Shown: positions 26,930-37,235 of the stretch, piece after piece
Layout of the letters: each line of letters starts with the position of its first letter
Position numbering within the stretch: position 1 is the first letter of the stretch
Assembly (NCBI RefSeq): GCF_027923465.1
Contig: NZ_BRLB01000001.1
Location: 558,001-622,000 of the forward strand
Direction: 5' to 3'
Length of the DNA: 64,000 nt
Origin: Vallitalea longa
GTDB lineage: Bacteria > Bacillota > Clostridia > Lachnospirales > Vallitaleaceae
Position numbers and translations under genes: made by a program
The notes under the pieces: model-generated
The model's input: only the letters and a program-made list of their open reading frames with translations
The model's database searches: none
Told to the model about the DNA's origin: nothing

Positions 26930-27831
26930 TAATCTATATTCCCAATCAATTCATTAACATCTCCAACTCCCATAACATCCATATACCTCTCTATACCTTC
27001 AACCACATCAATCGTAGCTCTAGGATTACTAAAATTAGCAGTACCAACAGCAACTCCCGTTGCTCCCGCCAAAATAAATTCTATAGCATCTTCACCAGTA
27101 CATATTCCTCCAAGCCCTATTATAGGCAGTTTAATACTATTATATACCTGATTCACCATTCTCACCGCTACTGGTTTTATTGCTGGGCCAGAAAAACCTC
27201 CAACTCTGTTAGCTAGGATAGGTTTCCTCTTATATATATCAATCTTCATTCCAAGCAAAGTATTAATTAATGATACAGCATCAGCCCCACCTGCTTCTAC
27301 AGCCCTTGCTATTTCCGTAATATCAGTAACATTAGGACTTAATTTAACAATCAACGGTTGCTTAGCATACTTCTTAACCTCACTAGTCACATACTCAGCC
27401 ATCTTAGGATCTGTACCAAAAGCTACACCGCCCTCTTTCACATTAGGACAAGATATATTAAGCTCTATCATATCAATATCAGCATCTCTTAGTCTTTTGG
27501 CCACTTCAACATACTCTTCAACTGTCTTTCCAGCTATATTAACAATTATATTAGTATCATATTGTCTCAGAAAAGGTATGTCCTCTTCAATAAACACATC
27601 AACTCCTGGATTCTGCAATCCAACCGCATTAAGCATACCTCCATATGTTTCCGCAATTCTTGGTGCAGGATTCCCTAACCATTCTTTACTGGCTACACCT
27701 TTAACGACTACTCCTCCCAGCCTATTAAGATCAACAAACTTAGAATATTCTCTACCTGATCCAAAAGTTCCAGAAGCAGTCATAACAGGATTCTTAAAAT
27801 CAACCCCTGCAATATTTACCGAAGTCATCAT
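26929..27831 (-). CDS. pyrD: Dihydroorotate dehydrogenase B, catalytic subunit
   Basis: 300 residues; FMN enzyme that oxidises dihydroorotate to orotate using NAD+ through the PyrK subunit. TIM-barrel with '[11 protein letters not shown]', the catalytic Cys region '[14 protein letters not shown]' (about 123-136), '[12 protein letters not shown]' and C-terminal '[14 protein letters not shown]' FMN-phosphate site. The start overlaps the pyrK stop (ATGA), so translation is coupled and the two subunits form the PyrDB-type complex. Confidence 0.97.
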   Translation of the reverse strand: MMTSVNIAGVDFKNPVMTASGTFGSGREYSKFVDLNRLGGVVVKGVASKEWLGNPAPRIAETYGGMLNAVGLQNPGVDVFIEEDIPFLRQYDTNIIVNIAGKTVEEYVEVAKRLRDADIDMIELNISCPNVKEGGVAFGTDPKMAEYVTSEVKKYAKQPLIVKLSPNVTDITEIARAVEAGGADAVSLINTLLGMKIDIYKRKPILANRVGGFSGPAIKPVAVRMVNQVYNSIKLPIIGLGGICTGEDAIEFILAGATGVAVGTANFSNPRATIDVVEGIERYMDVMGVGDVNELIGNID

Positions 27832-28607
27832 TCAAACATTACCTCCTTAGCATCAAAAATTGGTCCATCTTTACATACCTTCTTATAAGTATACCCTACT
27901 TCATTATCTGCTTTTATCTTACAAATGCATCCAACACAAGCACCAATACCACAACCCATTCTCTCTTCCAAAGAAATCTGAGCATTAATCCCTAATTCTT
28001 CTGCCATATCCTGCACAGCAGCCAACATAGGTTTAGGTCCACAAGAATATATATTTCCACTCTTCACTCCAACTTTTCTCATCAAATCAACAACAGTACC
28101 TTTATCTCCTACCGAACCATCATCCGTAGCCACATAAACTTCTGCATACTTCCTGAATTCATCAACCAGAAAAGCTCCACTCCTAAACCCAAGAAAGACT
28201 CTCTTCTTACCTGGCAATCTCTTAACAACCTCAAGTAGAGGTGGTGCACCTACTCCACCACCAACAATAACATTATCTTCACAATCTCTTAGTGTAAACC
28301 CATTACCTAATGGACCTAACACCTCAACTTTATCCCCCGTTTTCAACTCAGAGAACTCTTTTGTCCCCATTCCAACGATCATATATACAATAGTAACTAA
28401 CCCATTCTCTCTATCTACCTCACAAATACTAATAGGTCTAGGCAATATCCTACTTTCCGCCTTACAATAAACATTAATGAACTGTCCCGCTCTCGCTTCC
28501 TCAGCAATCTGCTTCTCTCTAAAAACCATCCTATAAACTCTATCCGCAATTTTTTCATTAACAACTATCTCAGCCAACACTTTATCATTATAACTTTCCT
28601 GACACAT
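27828..28607 (-). CDS. pyrK: Dihydroorotate dehydrogenase electron transfer subunit
   Basis: About 259 residues; FAD and [2Fe-2S] subunit that passes electrons from PyrD to NAD+. Seen: '[13 protein letters not shown]' for FAD, '[17 protein letters not shown]' for NAD, and the cluster ligands in '[13 protein letters not shown]...KVCKDGP' near the C terminus. The frame is open to 28697, but ATG 28607 with GGGAAG upstream gives the usual family length, so I use it. The extra upstream codons would reach toward the repeat between carB and pyrK. Confidence 0.95.
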   Translation of the reverse strand: MCQESYNDKVLAEIVVNEKIADRVYRMVFREKQIAEEARAGQFINVYCKAESRILPRPISICEVDRENGLVTIVYMIVGMGTKEFSELKTGDKVEVLGPLGNGFTLRDCEDNVIVGGGVGAPPLLEVVKRLPGKKRVFLGFRSGAFLVDEFRKYAEVYVATDDGSVGDKGTVVDLMRKVGVKSGNIYSCGPKPMLAAVQDMAEELGINAQISLEERMGCGIGACVGCICKIKADNEVGYTYKKVCKDGPIFDAKEVMFE

Positions 28608-28730
28608 AATATCTTCCCTTTCTAATCCTATACTCATATGATAACCTAATAAATCATTTCTATATACAATAGTTCCTCTTCCACTATCATTCCCCACGCA
28701 ATCCCTTTACACTCTCCCGTCTTGCAAAAA

Positions 28731-28810
28731 CCGAAGGGTAAAGTGTTAGAATCACGCAGACCGACCGCTTCTCAGGGTAAGGCAAGTGATTCTAACACTT
28801 TACCCTGACC
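28731..28810. repeat. Palindromic repeat, copy B (carB-pyrK gap)
   Basis: Arms GGGTAAAGTGTTAGAATCAC (28736-28755) and its exact reverse complement (28786-28805), 20 bp without mismatch, around a 30-nt G+C-rich loop that contains another partial CAGGGTAAGG. The right arm holds the carB stop codon and its last few codons. On the minus strand it opens GGTCAGGGTAAAG, related to copies A and C. Confidence 0.85.
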
Positions 28811-31800
28811 CCTAAATTATATACCTCGGTATCTTCACTACCTAGCTCTGAATCAAGTATATCCAACAACCCTCTAGCCGTATCAAGAGAAGTCAATACA
28901 GGAACCGAAGCCTCTATTGCAGCTCTTCTTATCCTAAATCCATCCCTAGTAGAATCATTTGCCTTAGTAGGTGTATTTATTACCAAGTCAAGCATACCGC
29001 TTCTTATTAAATCCAGTATATTAGGCACACCTTCACTTATTTTCTTAACTATGCTTACATCAATATTATGTTCTCTAAGAATCTTAGCTGTTCCTTCTGT
29101 GGCAAGAAATCTATATCCTCTATTTGCAAATCCTTTTGCAATAGGAATAAATTCTTCTTGGTCATATGGTTTGATAGTCGCTAATATTGTTCCGCCCTTT
29201 TTCGGCATATTCATCCCAGATGCTATGAATCCTTTGAAAAGTGCCTCTTCAAAAGTCTTTCCTACTCCTAACACTTCACCTGTTGATCTCATTTCAGGTC
29301 CTAAACTAACTTCAACATCAGGAAGTTTTTGTGTTGAGAACACTGGTACTTTTATTGCAATGGTATCCGCTTCCTTATATACTCCCGTACCATATCCTAA
29401 ATCTTCTAATTTGCTTCCTAACATAACTTTTGTTGCTAGATCTATCATTGGTACTCCTGTTACTTTACTTATATAAGGCACGGTCCTTGAAGATCTTGGA
29501 TTCACTTCTATGATGTACAATTCGTTTTTATATTCTATATATTGGATGTTAATCATTCCGATAACTTTTAATGCTACTGCTATCTGCTTGGTATGATTAA
29601 GTATTTTATCCTTAATTTCTTGTTCTATATTGATAGAAGGATATATTGATATACTATCACCTGAATGAACACCAGCTCTTTCAAGATGTTCCATAATTCC
29701 CGGTATTAGAATATCTTGACCATCGCATATAGCATCTACTTCTATTTCTCTACCAATTAAGTACCTGTCAATCAATACAGGATTCTTACTATCTCTTTCA
29801 AAAGCTTGAACTAGATATCTCTCTAATTCTATTTTATCATAAGTAATTTCCATTCCCTGTCCACCAAGTACATATGATGGTCTAACAAGTACCGGATAAC
29901 CTAATAATTCTGCTTCATCTAATCCTTCTTCGAGATTCCATACTGCTTTACCTTTCGGTCTCTCTATTCCAAGTGATTCCATCAGTTCATCAAATTTCTC
30001 TCTATCTTCTGCTTCATCGATCTGCTCAGGTTTAGTTCCTAATACGTTTACATTCATTTCATCTAAGAAACCTGCAAGCTTAATAGCTGTTTGTCCTCCG
30101 AATTGAAGTATCACTCCATCAGGATTTTCTTTTTCTATTATGTTGAGAACATCTTCTTCTGTTAACGGTTCAAAATATAGTTTATCGGCAGTATCAAAAT
30201 CTGTACTAACGGTTTCTGGATTATTATTAGCTATTATTGTTTCTATCCCTGCTTTTCTAAGGGCTATGATACTGTGTACACTACAGTAATCAAATTCTAT
30301 ACCCTGACCGATTCTAATAGGACCAGAACCTATAACCATGACTTTCTTCTTATCCGATACTTCTACTTCATCGTATTCGTCATATGTTGAATAATAATAA
30401 GGAGATAATGCTTCAAACTCTCCTCCACATGTGTCTACCATCTTGAATACTGCTTTTATATGATATGCTTTTCTAAGATTATAGACTTCTACAGGTTTAC
30501 ATCCTACAAAATCAGCGATTGCTTTATCTGAAAATCCTTTTTTCTTAAGGAATAACATCCATTCTCTATCTATATCATCTATTGTATTACTTCTAAGTTT
30601 CTCTTCTTCATTAACTATTCCTTTTATCTTATTTACAAAAAATTCGTCTATTCCAGTAATCTTGCATACTTTATCTATTCTATAATTTCTTCGTAATAAT
30701 TCTGCTAAATCGAATAATCTCTCGTCATCAGGTATCTGAACTCTTCTTTTTAGTTCTGCTAAACTTCTTGTAGCTGCTTTCTTATGGTATAACGAATATT
30801 CTCCTATTTCCAGAGAACGAATTGCTTTTAATAATGCAGCTTCGAAGTTATTTCCTATGGCCATGACTTCACCGGTTGCCATCATTTTGGTTCCCAAAGT
30901 CTTCTTAGCCCTTCTGAATTTATCGAAAGGCCATTTTGGTATCTTTATTACACAATAATCTAATGTAGGTTCAAAACATGCTTTCGTTTTTTTAGTTACA
31001 GCATTACTGATTTCATCTAATCCATAACCGAGAGCTATCTTAGCACTCACTTTCGCTATAGGATATCCTGTAGCTTTTGATGCTAAAGCAGAGGAACGAC
31101 TTACTCTTGGGTTAATCTCAATAACTGCATACTCAAAACTTTCTGGATGAAGTGCTAACTGAACGTTACATCCTCCTTCGATTCCAATTGCATTTATAAT
31201 ATCTATGGAAGCTTTTCTTAGCATCTGATATTCAACGTCCGATAGAGTCTGTGAAGGAGCTACTACAATACTATCTCCAGTGTGTACACCAACAGGATCG
31301 ATATTTTCCATATTACAAACTGTAATACAGTTACCAAATGAGTCTCTCATTACCTCATATTCTATCTCTTTCCAGCCTTTTATTGATTTTTCAAGGAGTA
31401 CTTGACCAACTCTACTAAGTTGAAGTCCCTTTGCTAATATTTGTTTTAACTCTTCTCTGTCTTCGGCGATTCCTCCACCGCTGCCTCCTAGTGTATATGC
31501 AGGTCTTACAACAACTGGATAACCAATCTTACCAGCGAATTCTACTCCTTCTTCCATACTGGTCACTATTTTACTTTCGATAACAGGTTGATTGATTTTC
31601 TCCATTAATTTCTTGAAATCTTCCCTATCTTCACCTTCTTTTATTGCTTCTATAGAAGTTCCTATTACCCTGACATCATATTTATCCAATATACCACTGT
31701 CATAGAGCTCTACAGCTATATTTAATCCTGTTTGTCCACCCATTCCTGCTATCAAACTATCTGGTCTTTCTATCTTGATGACTTTTTCTAGATACTCAAC

Positions 31801-32010
31801 AGTAAGGGGTTCAATATAAACTTTATCCGCAATTTCCTTATCTGTCATGATTGTCGCAGGATTACTGTTAACAAGTACAGTTTCAATTCCTTCTTCTCTA
31901 AGTGCTTGACAAGCTTGAGTCCCTGAATAATCAAACTCAGCTGCTTGACCGATTACGATAGGTCCTGAACCAATTACTAAAACTTTTTTTATACTCATAT
32001 CTTTAGGCAT
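28792..32010 (-). CDS. carB: Carbamoyl-phosphate synthase large subunit
   Basis: 1072 residues; makes carbamoyl phosphate from bicarbonate, ammonia (from CarA) and two ATP, for pyrimidines and arginine. Two ATP-grasp halves are seen: the first opens '[22 protein letters not shown]', the second '[20 protein letters not shown]' (about 555). A C-terminal MGS-like allosteric domain follows (about 935 on; '[15 protein letters not shown]', 'DLVINTPTK'). It overlaps the carA end by 8 bp. The final residues, ending in Lys-Cys, are encoded within palindromic repeat copy B, so the C terminus has been altered or set by that element. Confidence 0.98.
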   Translation of the reverse strand: MPKDMSIKKVLVIGSGPIVIGQAAEFDYSGTQACQALREEGIETVLVNSNPATIMTDKEIADKVYIEPLTVEYLEKVIKIERPDSLIAGMGGQTGLNIAVELYDSGILDKYDVRVIGTSIEAIKEGEDREDFKKLMEKINQPVIESKIVTSMEEGVEFAGKIGYPVVVRPAYTLGGSGGGIAEDREELKQILAKGLQLSRVGQVLLEKSIKGWKEIEYEVMRDSFGNCITVCNMENIDPVGVHTGDSIVVAPSQTLSDVEYQMLRKASIDIINAIGIEGGCNVQLALHPESFEYAVIEINPRVSRSSALASKATGYPIAKVSAKIALGYGLDEISNAVTKKTKACFEPTLDYCVIKIPKWPFDKFRRAKKTLGTKMMATGEVMAIGNNFEAALLKAIRSLEIGEYSLYHKKAATRSLAELKRRVQIPDDERLFDLAELLRRNYRIDKVCKITGIDEFFVNKIKGIVNEEEKLRSNTIDDIDREWMLFLKKKGFSDKAIADFVGCKPVEVYNLRKAYHIKAVFKMVDTCGGEFEALSPYYYSTYDEYDEVEVSDKKKVMVIGSGPIRIGQGIEFDYCSVHSIIALRKAGIETIIANNNPETVSTDFDTADKLYFEPLTEEDVLNIIEKENPDGVILQFGGQTAIKLAGFLDEMNVNVLGTKPEQIDEAEDREKFDELMESLGIERPKGKAVWNLEEGLDEAELLGYPVLVRPSYVLGGQGMEITYDKIELERYLVQAFERDSKNPVLIDRYLIGREIEVDAICDGQDILIPGIMEHLERAGVHSGDSISIYPSINIEQEIKDKILNHTKQIAVALKVIGMINIQYIEYKNELYIIEVNPRSSRTVPYISKVTGVPMIDLATKVMLGSKLEDLGYGTGVYKEADTIAIKVPVFSTQKLPDVEVSLGPEMRSTGEVLGVGKTFEEALFKGFIASGMNMPKKGGTILATIKPYDQEEFIPIAKGFANRGYRFLATEGTAKILREHNIDVSIVKKISEGVPNILDLIRSGMLDLVINTPTKANDSTRDGFRIRRAAIEASVPVLTSLDTARGLLDILDSELGSEDTEVYNLGVRVKC

Positions 32011-33079
32011 TATGTCTTCCTCCCTTACTTATAGTATCAATAAACTCATCAAAAATCCCAGCTGTATCATATGGTCCAGGACAAGCTTCTGGATGAAATT
32101 GTATACTATATATGCTGTATTTATTATGTCTCATTCCTTCAATTGTATTGTCATTAACATTTATATGTGTCACATTGACATCTTCAGGAAGTCCTTCACC
32201 AGTTACCACATAACCATGATTCTGAGAAGTTATCATTATTTTACCTGTCTTCATGTCTTTCACAGGATGATTGGCTCCTCTATGACCAAATTTCAATTTC
32301 TCGGTATTACCTCCCAAAGCTAATGCTAATAGCTGATGCCCTAGACAAATACCAGTTATAGGTTTTTTCCCCACTAACTTCTTAATCTCAACTATAGATT
32401 CTGGTATATCTTTAGGATCTCCAGGTCCATTTGATAAAAACACCCCATCAGGTTCAACCGCCAAAATGTCCTCTGCATTTGCACCGGCAGGAAATATTGT
32501 TAATTTACATCCTCTTTTTTTGAAAGAATCTATGATATTCTGTTTGATTCCAAAATCCATTATAGCTATATGTAATCCTTGTCCATCTTGTACCTTAATT
32601 TCTTTGGTCGTAACCTCTTTAACAGCATTCTTGTTGCTAAATCCATCCAACTTTAATTTGATCTGACTATCTGTCAAGTCTCTTACAGTAATAATTCCCT
32701 TCATAGTACCATAATTTCTTATAATCTTAGTAAGTGCCCTAGTATCTACACCTTCTATACCTAATATTCTATTTTCCTTAAGATATGTATCAAGTTCAAA
32801 CTCACATCTCCAGTTGCTAGGCTCATTACATTTCTCTCTAACTACGAACCCTCTAACCTTAGCTCCTTTAGACTGCATATCATCAATATTGATTCCATAA
32901 TTACCAATCAAAGGATATGTCATTGTAACTATCTGTCCATAATAAGACGGATCTGTCAACACTTCCTGATAACCTGTCATCCCTGTATTAAAAACAACCT
33001 CTCCAACTGTTTCCTTAAGATACCCAAAAGCTCTCCCATGAAAAACAGTACCATTCTCAAGAATCAATCTAGCCTTCAT
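32003..33079 (-). CDS. carA: Carbamoyl-phosphate synthase small subunit (glutaminase)
   Basis: 358 residues; releases ammonia from glutamine for CarB. N-terminal CPSase domain ([32 protein letters not shown]) and class I amidotransferase domain with the nucleophile in '[17 protein letters not shown]' (about 243-259) and the His-Glu pair in '[11 protein letters not shown]' (about 326-336). ATG follows AAAGGAG. It overlaps carB. Upstream, 186 bp separate it from pyrF, holding repeat copy C. Confidence 0.97.
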   Translation of the reverse strand: MKARLILENGTVFHGRAFGYLKETVGEVVFNTGMTGYQEVLTDPSYYGQIVTMTYPLIGNYGINIDDMQSKGAKVRGFVVREKCNEPSNWRCEFELDTYLKENRILGIEGVDTRALTKIIRNYGTMKGIITVRDLTDSQIKLKLDGFSNKNAVKEVTTKEIKVQDGQGLHIAIMDFGIKQNIIDSFKKRGCKLTIFPAGANAEDILAVEPDGVFLSNGPGDPKDIPESIVEIKKLVGKKPITGICLGHQLLALALGGNTEKLKFGHRGANHPVKDMKTGKIMITSQNHGYVVTGEGLPEDVNVTHINVNDNTIEGMRHNKYSIYSIQFHPEACPGPYDTAGIFDEFIDTISKGGRHNA

Positions 33080-33162
33080 ATTAGCAAACTCCTTTTAAAG
33101 TCATCTATTATCTATAAACAGTAACTAAATTTTACTTTTATCTTTTTTATCTATATACCACA

Positions 33163-33236
33163 GACGGTGAGCCAGGCAATTTAAACACGGACGTTTGACT
33201 TGACGGCAAAACATACTTCTTGACTCCCTGACCGTG
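33163..33236. repeat. Palindromic repeat, copy C (pyrF-carA gap)
   Basis: On the minus strand this element opens ACGGTCAGGGAGTCAAG and AAGTATG, matching copy A in 25 of 30 bases, and closes with CTCACCGT. Internal inverted pieces are present but the palindrome is less perfect than in A and B. It is much richer in G+C than neighbouring spacers. Confidence 0.65.
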
Positions 33237-33265
33237 CTACACTAAATACTTATAATTAAGAGATT

Positions 33266-34189
33266 CTATCTCACCCTATTCAGGTCATCCCTCATCCTAA
33301 TAACAGCTTCTCTAGCTGCCTTACCAAATTCCTCTTCTCTAAACTTCTTCTTATACTCATCCTTAGTATAAGCCGCTATAATCCCTCTTGATGAATTCAC
33401 TATAGCTCCTAATCCATCCTTATTGAAGCATCCTGCCAAATCCTCAGCAGTAGCACCCTGTGCTCCATATCCAGGCACTAAGAAGAAAATCTTAGGCATA
33501 ATCTTTCTAAGCTCCGTACTCTGTTTTGGATAAGTCGCTCCAACAACAGCTCCTATCCTGCTATATCCAAGCTCACCCATTGACTTCTCGCCCCACTGAG
33601 CTACGAGCTTTCCTACTCTTTCATATATCTTCTCACCATCAACTACAAGATCCTGTATTTCACCACTATTTGGATTAGATGTCTTAACTAAAACAAACAG
33701 TCCTTTATCATATTTATTGCAATTTCCTATATAAGGTTCAATAGAATCATATCCTAGGTATGGATTAAGAGTGATATAATCCTCTCTATACACCTCAAAT
33801 GACTCTTCCTCAACTTCAACCCTACCAATATGTCCGTTAGAATAAGCCATTGCAGTAGAAGCTATATCACTTCTTTTTATATCTCCTATTACTATAAGCC
33901 CTTTTTCCTTAGCATAATTGATTGTATTGATGTAAGCGTTCAAACCATGAACACCAAACTGCTCATACATTGCAACTTGAGGTTTTACCGCTGGTACCAA
34001 ATCAAATATATTATCTATTATCTCTTTATTGAAGTTATAAAACGCATCTGAAGCACCTTGAAGAGTCTTTCCATACTTATCATATGATTTTTCTTTTATA
34101 TACTCTGGTACAAAATTAAGTCTTGGATCTAACCCTACAACAGTTGCATTATTCATCTCTTTTATTTTTCTTATTAAACTATCTATCAT
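33266..34189 (-). CDS. pyrF: Orotidine 5'-phosphate decarboxylase (type 2)
   Basis: 307 residues; decarboxylates OMP to UMP, the last step. The long form of the family, with 'VVGLDPRLNFVPEYI' at the N terminus, the catalytic 'GDIKRSDIASTA' (about 98-109) Lys-Asp array, and 'FLVPGYGAQGATAEDL' (about 232-247) for the phosphate. ATG follows AAGGAGG. It lies 21 bp after pyrC. Confidence 0.96.
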   Translation of the reverse strand: MIDSLIRKIKEMNNATVVGLDPRLNFVPEYIKEKSYDKYGKTLQGASDAFYNFNKEIIDNIFDLVPAVKPQVAMYEQFGVHGLNAYINTINYAKEKGLIVIGDIKRSDIASTAMAYSNGHIGRVEVEEESFEVYREDYITLNPYLGYDSIEPYIGNCNKYDKGLFVLVKTSNPNSGEIQDLVVDGEKIYERVGKLVAQWGEKSMGELGYSRIGAVVGATYPKQSTELRKIMPKIFFLVPGYGAQGATAEDLAGCFNKDGLGAIVNSSRGIIAAYTKDEYKKKFREEEFGKAAREAVIRMRDDLNRVR

Positions 34190-34210
34190 CTTTCTATTCC
34201 TCCTTGATTA

Positions 34211-35482
34211 TTATTCAAATACTACTTTTCCATTAACTATTGTATATTTAACCTTTCCTTTTACATGTCTATTATGGAAAGGACTGTTTTTGCTTTTGGA
34301 ACTGAATTTGTTTATATCGATTTCATATTCTTGTTTAGGATCAATGATTGTTATATCCGCTACTTTTCCAATCTCTAAATTACCTTTATCAATACCTAAC
34401 ATTTTAGCTGGAGTATAACTCATTTTCTTAATCAGTTCTATAGGTGTTAATATTCCTGTTTCAACTAATTCAGTAATTCCTAGTGGAACAGCTGTTTCTA
34501 ATCCTACAATTCCATTAGGAGCTTTTTCATATCCTCTATTTTTTTCTTCTGAACTATGTGGAGCATGATCTGTAGCTATTATTTCAATCAATCCATCTTT
34601 CAGAGCTTTTTTTATAGCTTCAACATCCTCTTTACTTCTTAATGGCGGATTCATTTTTGTATTAGTATTATCTAATGTAACATCTTCTTCTGTTAATGTA
34701 TAATGGTGTGGACAAACTTCAGCAGTTACATCTACGCCTCTATCTTTAGCATTTCTTAAGAACTCTATACTTTCTTTTGTACTAATATGACAGATATGAA
34801 GTTTAACTCCCGTTTTGGATGCTAATATTATATCTCTTGAAACTATTATATCTTCTGCTTCTGTAGGTATTCCTATAACACCTAACTTATTAGCAACTCC
34901 TTCATTCATTATCCCTTCTTTAGCCATATTAGCATCTTCACAATGTGATAATATAGGTATGTTCTTTGTTTTTGCAATCTTCATTGCATCATTTAACATT
35001 TTTGCATTCATAACTGATTTACCGTCTTCACTAAAAGCACATGCTCCAGCCTCTACCATAGCTTCAATATCTACCAATTTTTCCCCGTCTTGACCTAAAG
35101 TTATTGCTCCGATAGGCAAAACGTTTACAACTGATTCTTTTTTAGCTTTATCCCTAATAAATCTAATTAATTCTGGTGTGTCTATAGCAGGATTCGTATT
35201 TGGCATAGCACATATAGTAGTAAATCCTCCTGCTGCTGCACTTCTGCTTCCTGTAGCTATTGTTTCCTTATGTTCGAAACCTGGTTCTCTTAGATGTACA
35301 TGTACATCTATAAGTCCTGGTGTCACCCATAAACCATCTGCTTCCAATATTTTATCTGCTTCTTGGCAACTAATATTTTGTTCTATTTTATTTATCATCT
35401 CATTCTCAATAAGTATATCTAGCTTTTTCATTGAACTATATTTTGGATTAATAACCGTTCCATTTTTAATCAATAACTTCAT
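34211..35482 (-). CDS. pyrC: Dihydroorotase
   Basis: 423 residues; zinc amidohydrolase that closes carbamoyl aspartate to dihydroorotate. 'DVHVHLREPGFEHKET' (about 59-74) gives the metal His pair; later 'LSHCEDANM', 'HICHIST' and 'IATDHAPHS' supply the remaining ligands and catalytic Asp. It is the class I form usual in Firmicutes. First structural gene after the leader terminator; AAGGAGG stands 8 nt before the ATG. No pyrB (aspartate carbamoyltransferase) lies in this operon. Confidence 0.96.
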   Translation of the reverse strand: MKLLIKNGTVINPKYSSMKKLDILIENEMINKIEQNISCQEADKILEADGLWVTPGLIDVHVHLREPGFEHKETIATGSRSAAAGGFTTICAMPNTNPAIDTPELIRFIRDKAKKESVVNVLPIGAITLGQDGEKLVDIEAMVEAGACAFSEDGKSVMNAKMLNDAMKIAKTKNIPILSHCEDANMAKEGIMNEGVANKLGVIGIPTEAEDIIVSRDIILASKTGVKLHICHISTKESIEFLRNAKDRGVDVTAEVCPHHYTLTEEDVTLDNTNTKMNPPLRSKEDVEAIKKALKDGLIEIIATDHAPHSSEEKNRGYEKAPNGIVGLETAVPLGITELVETGILTPIELIKKMSYTPAKMLGIDKGNLEIGKVADITIIDPKQEYEIDINKFSSKSKNSPFHNRHVKGKVKYTIVNGKVVFE

Positions 35483-35554
35483 TTAATAAACCTCCTTCAA
35501 CTTATAACCTTATTAATAAAGTCTACATACAGAATTGAATATAAATATCTTTTT

Positions 35555-35606
35555 TTAAAAAAGGGAATACATATGATAATAACTAAGTGTTATCATATAT
35601 ATTCCC
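35555..35606 (-). terminator. Attenuator terminator in the pyr leader
   Basis: On the minus strand GGGAATATATATGATAA pairs with TTATCATATGTATTCCC (one G-U), followed by a T-run (35557-35562). It stands between the leader ORF and pyrC. The stop codon of the leader ORF (35593-35595) lies within its 5' arm, so a ribosome reaching that stop would block the hairpin. Confidence 0.85.
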
Positions 35607-35745
35607 TAATATAGCAAAATTTATTTTTTTCAATTACAAATGAGGACAGCATTTCCATAATAATATTATCTGTCTTACCATTATCATTTACAATATTTCT
35701 ATAATTTTTTATACAATAAAAGAACGCACCGATGTCTCGCATCAT
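35593..35745 (-). CDS. Leader ORF of the pyr operon (50 codons)
   Basis: A 50-codon frame starting with two ATG codons (35745 and 35742), preceded by AAGGGAGG (35751-35758). The product starts MMRDIGAFFYCIKNYRNIV and ends CYIREYI. It has no family I recognise. Its stop lies in the 5' arm of the pyr leader terminator, and its ribosome site overlaps the foot of a PyrR-like hairpin. That placement suggests a regulatory leader rather than a functional protein, much as in E. coli pyrBI but with unrelated sequence. Translation is unproven. Confidence 0.6.
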   Translation of the reverse strand: MMRDIGAFFYCIKNYRNIVNDNGKTDNIIMEMLSSFVIEKNKFCYIREYI

Positions 35746-35750
35746 TATTT

Positions 35751-35787
35751 CCTCCCTTGCTGGTCTCTCTGTACCAATTTAAAGGTC
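35751..35787 (-). promoter_or_regulatory. Candidate PyrR-binding hairpin overlapping a ribosome site
   Basis: On the minus strand GGTACAGAGAGACC (35775-35762) can form a short stem with the loop CAGAGA, which fits the CNGNGA loop of PyrR-binding RNAs; AGCAAGGG follows, as in Bacillus pyr leaders. A lower stem pairs CCTT with the AAGG of the leader ORF ribosome site. PyrR with UMP would then both stabilise the hairpin and hide that site. No pyrR gene is in the window. Confidence 0.5.
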
Positions 35788-35827
35788 GACTTGCGTACTG
35801 TCGAATTTGCCTTATACATTTTTATAA

Positions 35828-35856
35828 ATGATAGCATAACCAATTGCAAAAGTCAA
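35828..35856 (-). promoter_or_regulatory. Sigma-A promoter of the pyr operon
   Basis: TTGACT (-35, 35851-35856), a 17-nt spacer and TATCAT (-10, 35828-35833) on the minus strand, about 80 nt before the leader ORF. Start expected near 35821. Confidence 0.75.
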
Positions 35857-36086
35857 TAACTTTCTATTTAATTTTAGTGCTTATAAATATATAATATAAT
35901 AATTTTAATAAGTATTAATTTTATTAAAATTGCTTATATAACCTTTAATAAATTAAGCAATTTCTAAATATTTTTTATTATTTCAATTTATCAAATACAT
36001 TTTATTAATATTATATTATTTATTAGGTATATTTAGATATATTGGTATATATTTTAATGACTTTTTATGGTTTGTTTTGAAATAAT

Positions 36087-36112
36087 GGCAGTTCTATCCA
36101 AATAGAACTGCC
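36087..36112 (-). terminator. Stem-loop after the CBS-domain gene
   Basis: Perfect arms GGCAGTTCTAT / ATAGAACTGCC with a CCAA loop; only a weak T-rich tail on the minus strand. Probably ends the CBS gene. The surrounding 35860-36086 is A/T-rich with no gene seen. Confidence 0.6.
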
Positions 36113-36176
36113 TTCGTCAATAAAAACTATAATTAATATAATCAATTAAACATTTATCAATATAACAGAAGCTACT

Positions 36177-36608
36177 TTAACTAAATCTGTCATAATCATC
36201 TTCAGTTATATCATTTAATACTTCCCCAGCCTCGTCTTCATAAGTTCTAGCCTGTGATAAATCCTTTAATGAGATTATTCCTACTACATTTTTGTCTTCC
36301 ACAACAGGAATTCTTTTGACTTGATTATGAGACATAAGATCTGCAACATCTTTTACATTCATATCTGGTGTAGCAGTAACAACATCTTTTGTCATTATAT
36401 CTTTACATTTTGCATTTTCAACATTAACATCTTCAGCAATAGTTTTTAATACAATATCTCGATCAGTTACAATTCCTATCAATTGATTATTATCTTCAAC
36501 AGGAACTGATCCAATATCTTCATCTCTCATCTTCCTAGCAACTTCTTTTATAGAAGTATCCTCACAAACAGAAACTATATCTGATGTCATAATTTCTTTA
36601 GCTTTCAT
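36177..36608 (-). CDS. Two-CBS-domain protein
   Basis: 143 residues made almost wholly of a CBS pair: 'AKEIMTSDIVSVCEDTSIKEVARKM' then 'DNQLIGIVTDRDIVLK', and 'CKDIMTKDVVTATPDMNVKDVADLM' then 'DKNVVGIISLKDLS'. Such stand-alone pairs bind adenine nucleotides and often act as regulators. ATG 36608 follows AGGAGAGGTG; the frame is open to 36644 but without a ribosome site. It has its own terminator and lies downstream of the PII-like pair. The target is unknown. Confidence 0.85.
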   Translation of the reverse strand: MKAKEIMTSDIVSVCEDTSIKEVARKMRDEDIGSVPVEDNNQLIGIVTDRDIVLKTIAEDVNVENAKCKDIMTKDVVTATPDMNVKDVADLMSHNQVKRIPVVEDKNVVGIISLKDLSQARTYEDEAGEVLNDITEDDYDRFS

Positions 36609-36808
36609 AATAGTCACCTCTCCTTTTAATAAATATATACACAAATATTATTAGAAGAAAGATAATTTTATATACATAAAGTTAATGAACTACTAAATAT
36701 ACCCTTATAAAATGTAAGTTGCCAACCATATAAATCAACCTGAATATAATATGGTCAATTATTTAATATATATATCATTTTTATCAATTGCATATATATA
36801 TATATGAT

Positions 36809-36842
36809 AAAAAAAATCTCCAACCCTTTTTAGCTGGAGATT
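36809..36842 (-). terminator. Intrinsic terminator after the PII-like pair
   Basis: Arms AATCTCCA (36815-36822) and TGGAGATT (36835-36842), with an A-run at 36809-36816 that reads as a U-tract on the minus strand. Confidence 0.8.
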
Positions 36843-36850
36843 ACTTATAA

Positions 36851-37204
36851 CTATATTCTTATACCATGACTTCTATAAATAGGGACAGTAAACATGATTC
36901 CTTTTCCTGTACCACCTTTATCTAATTCTAGTATTTTTTCAATTTCATTCATAGTCTTTAATACAGCTTCCTCTGTTGGAAGTGCAACAAATATTGTTTT
37001 ATTATATTTTTTATTATCCGCATTGTTCATATAATTAAATGTCTTGTGGGATATTTTTGCATTAAAGCCATCCAATGTTGATAATCCAAATGTATCAACA
37101 ACTGTATACCGTGATATATTTAATTCTGCTAACTTTTTCTTTATGCTTTTGGACTTTTTAATATCATTTATCACTATAAAAAGAATATATTTACAATTTA
37201 CCAT
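36851..37204 (-). CDS. PII-superfamily-like protein 2
   Basis: 117 residues with the PII fold pattern: an opening beta strand (YILFIVIN), a helix, 'RYTVVDTFG', a variable loop in the T-loop position, then 'TIFVALPTEEAVLKTMNEIEKIL' and a final 'GKGIMFTVPI' like the PII end 'GKIFVLPV'. The classical uridylylation Tyr and effector motifs are not seen, so it is a divergent signal protein. It is a paralogue of its upstream neighbour (31 bp away), and both follow an antiporter gene. Confidence 0.7.
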   Translation of the reverse strand: MVNCKYILFIVINDIKKSKSIKKKLAELNISRYTVVDTFGLSTLDGFNAKISHKTFNYMNNADNKKYNKTIFVALPTEEAVLKTMNEIEKILELDKGGTGKGIMFTVPIYRSHGIRI

Positions 37205-37235
37205 ATATCATCCTCTTTTCTTAAATAGGATTAAA

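Noticed and set aside
35745-35815. T-box leader before pyrC, suggested by AGAGAG
   Set aside because: No UGGNACCGCG-type T-box sequence; the CAGAGA loop fits a PyrR site better.
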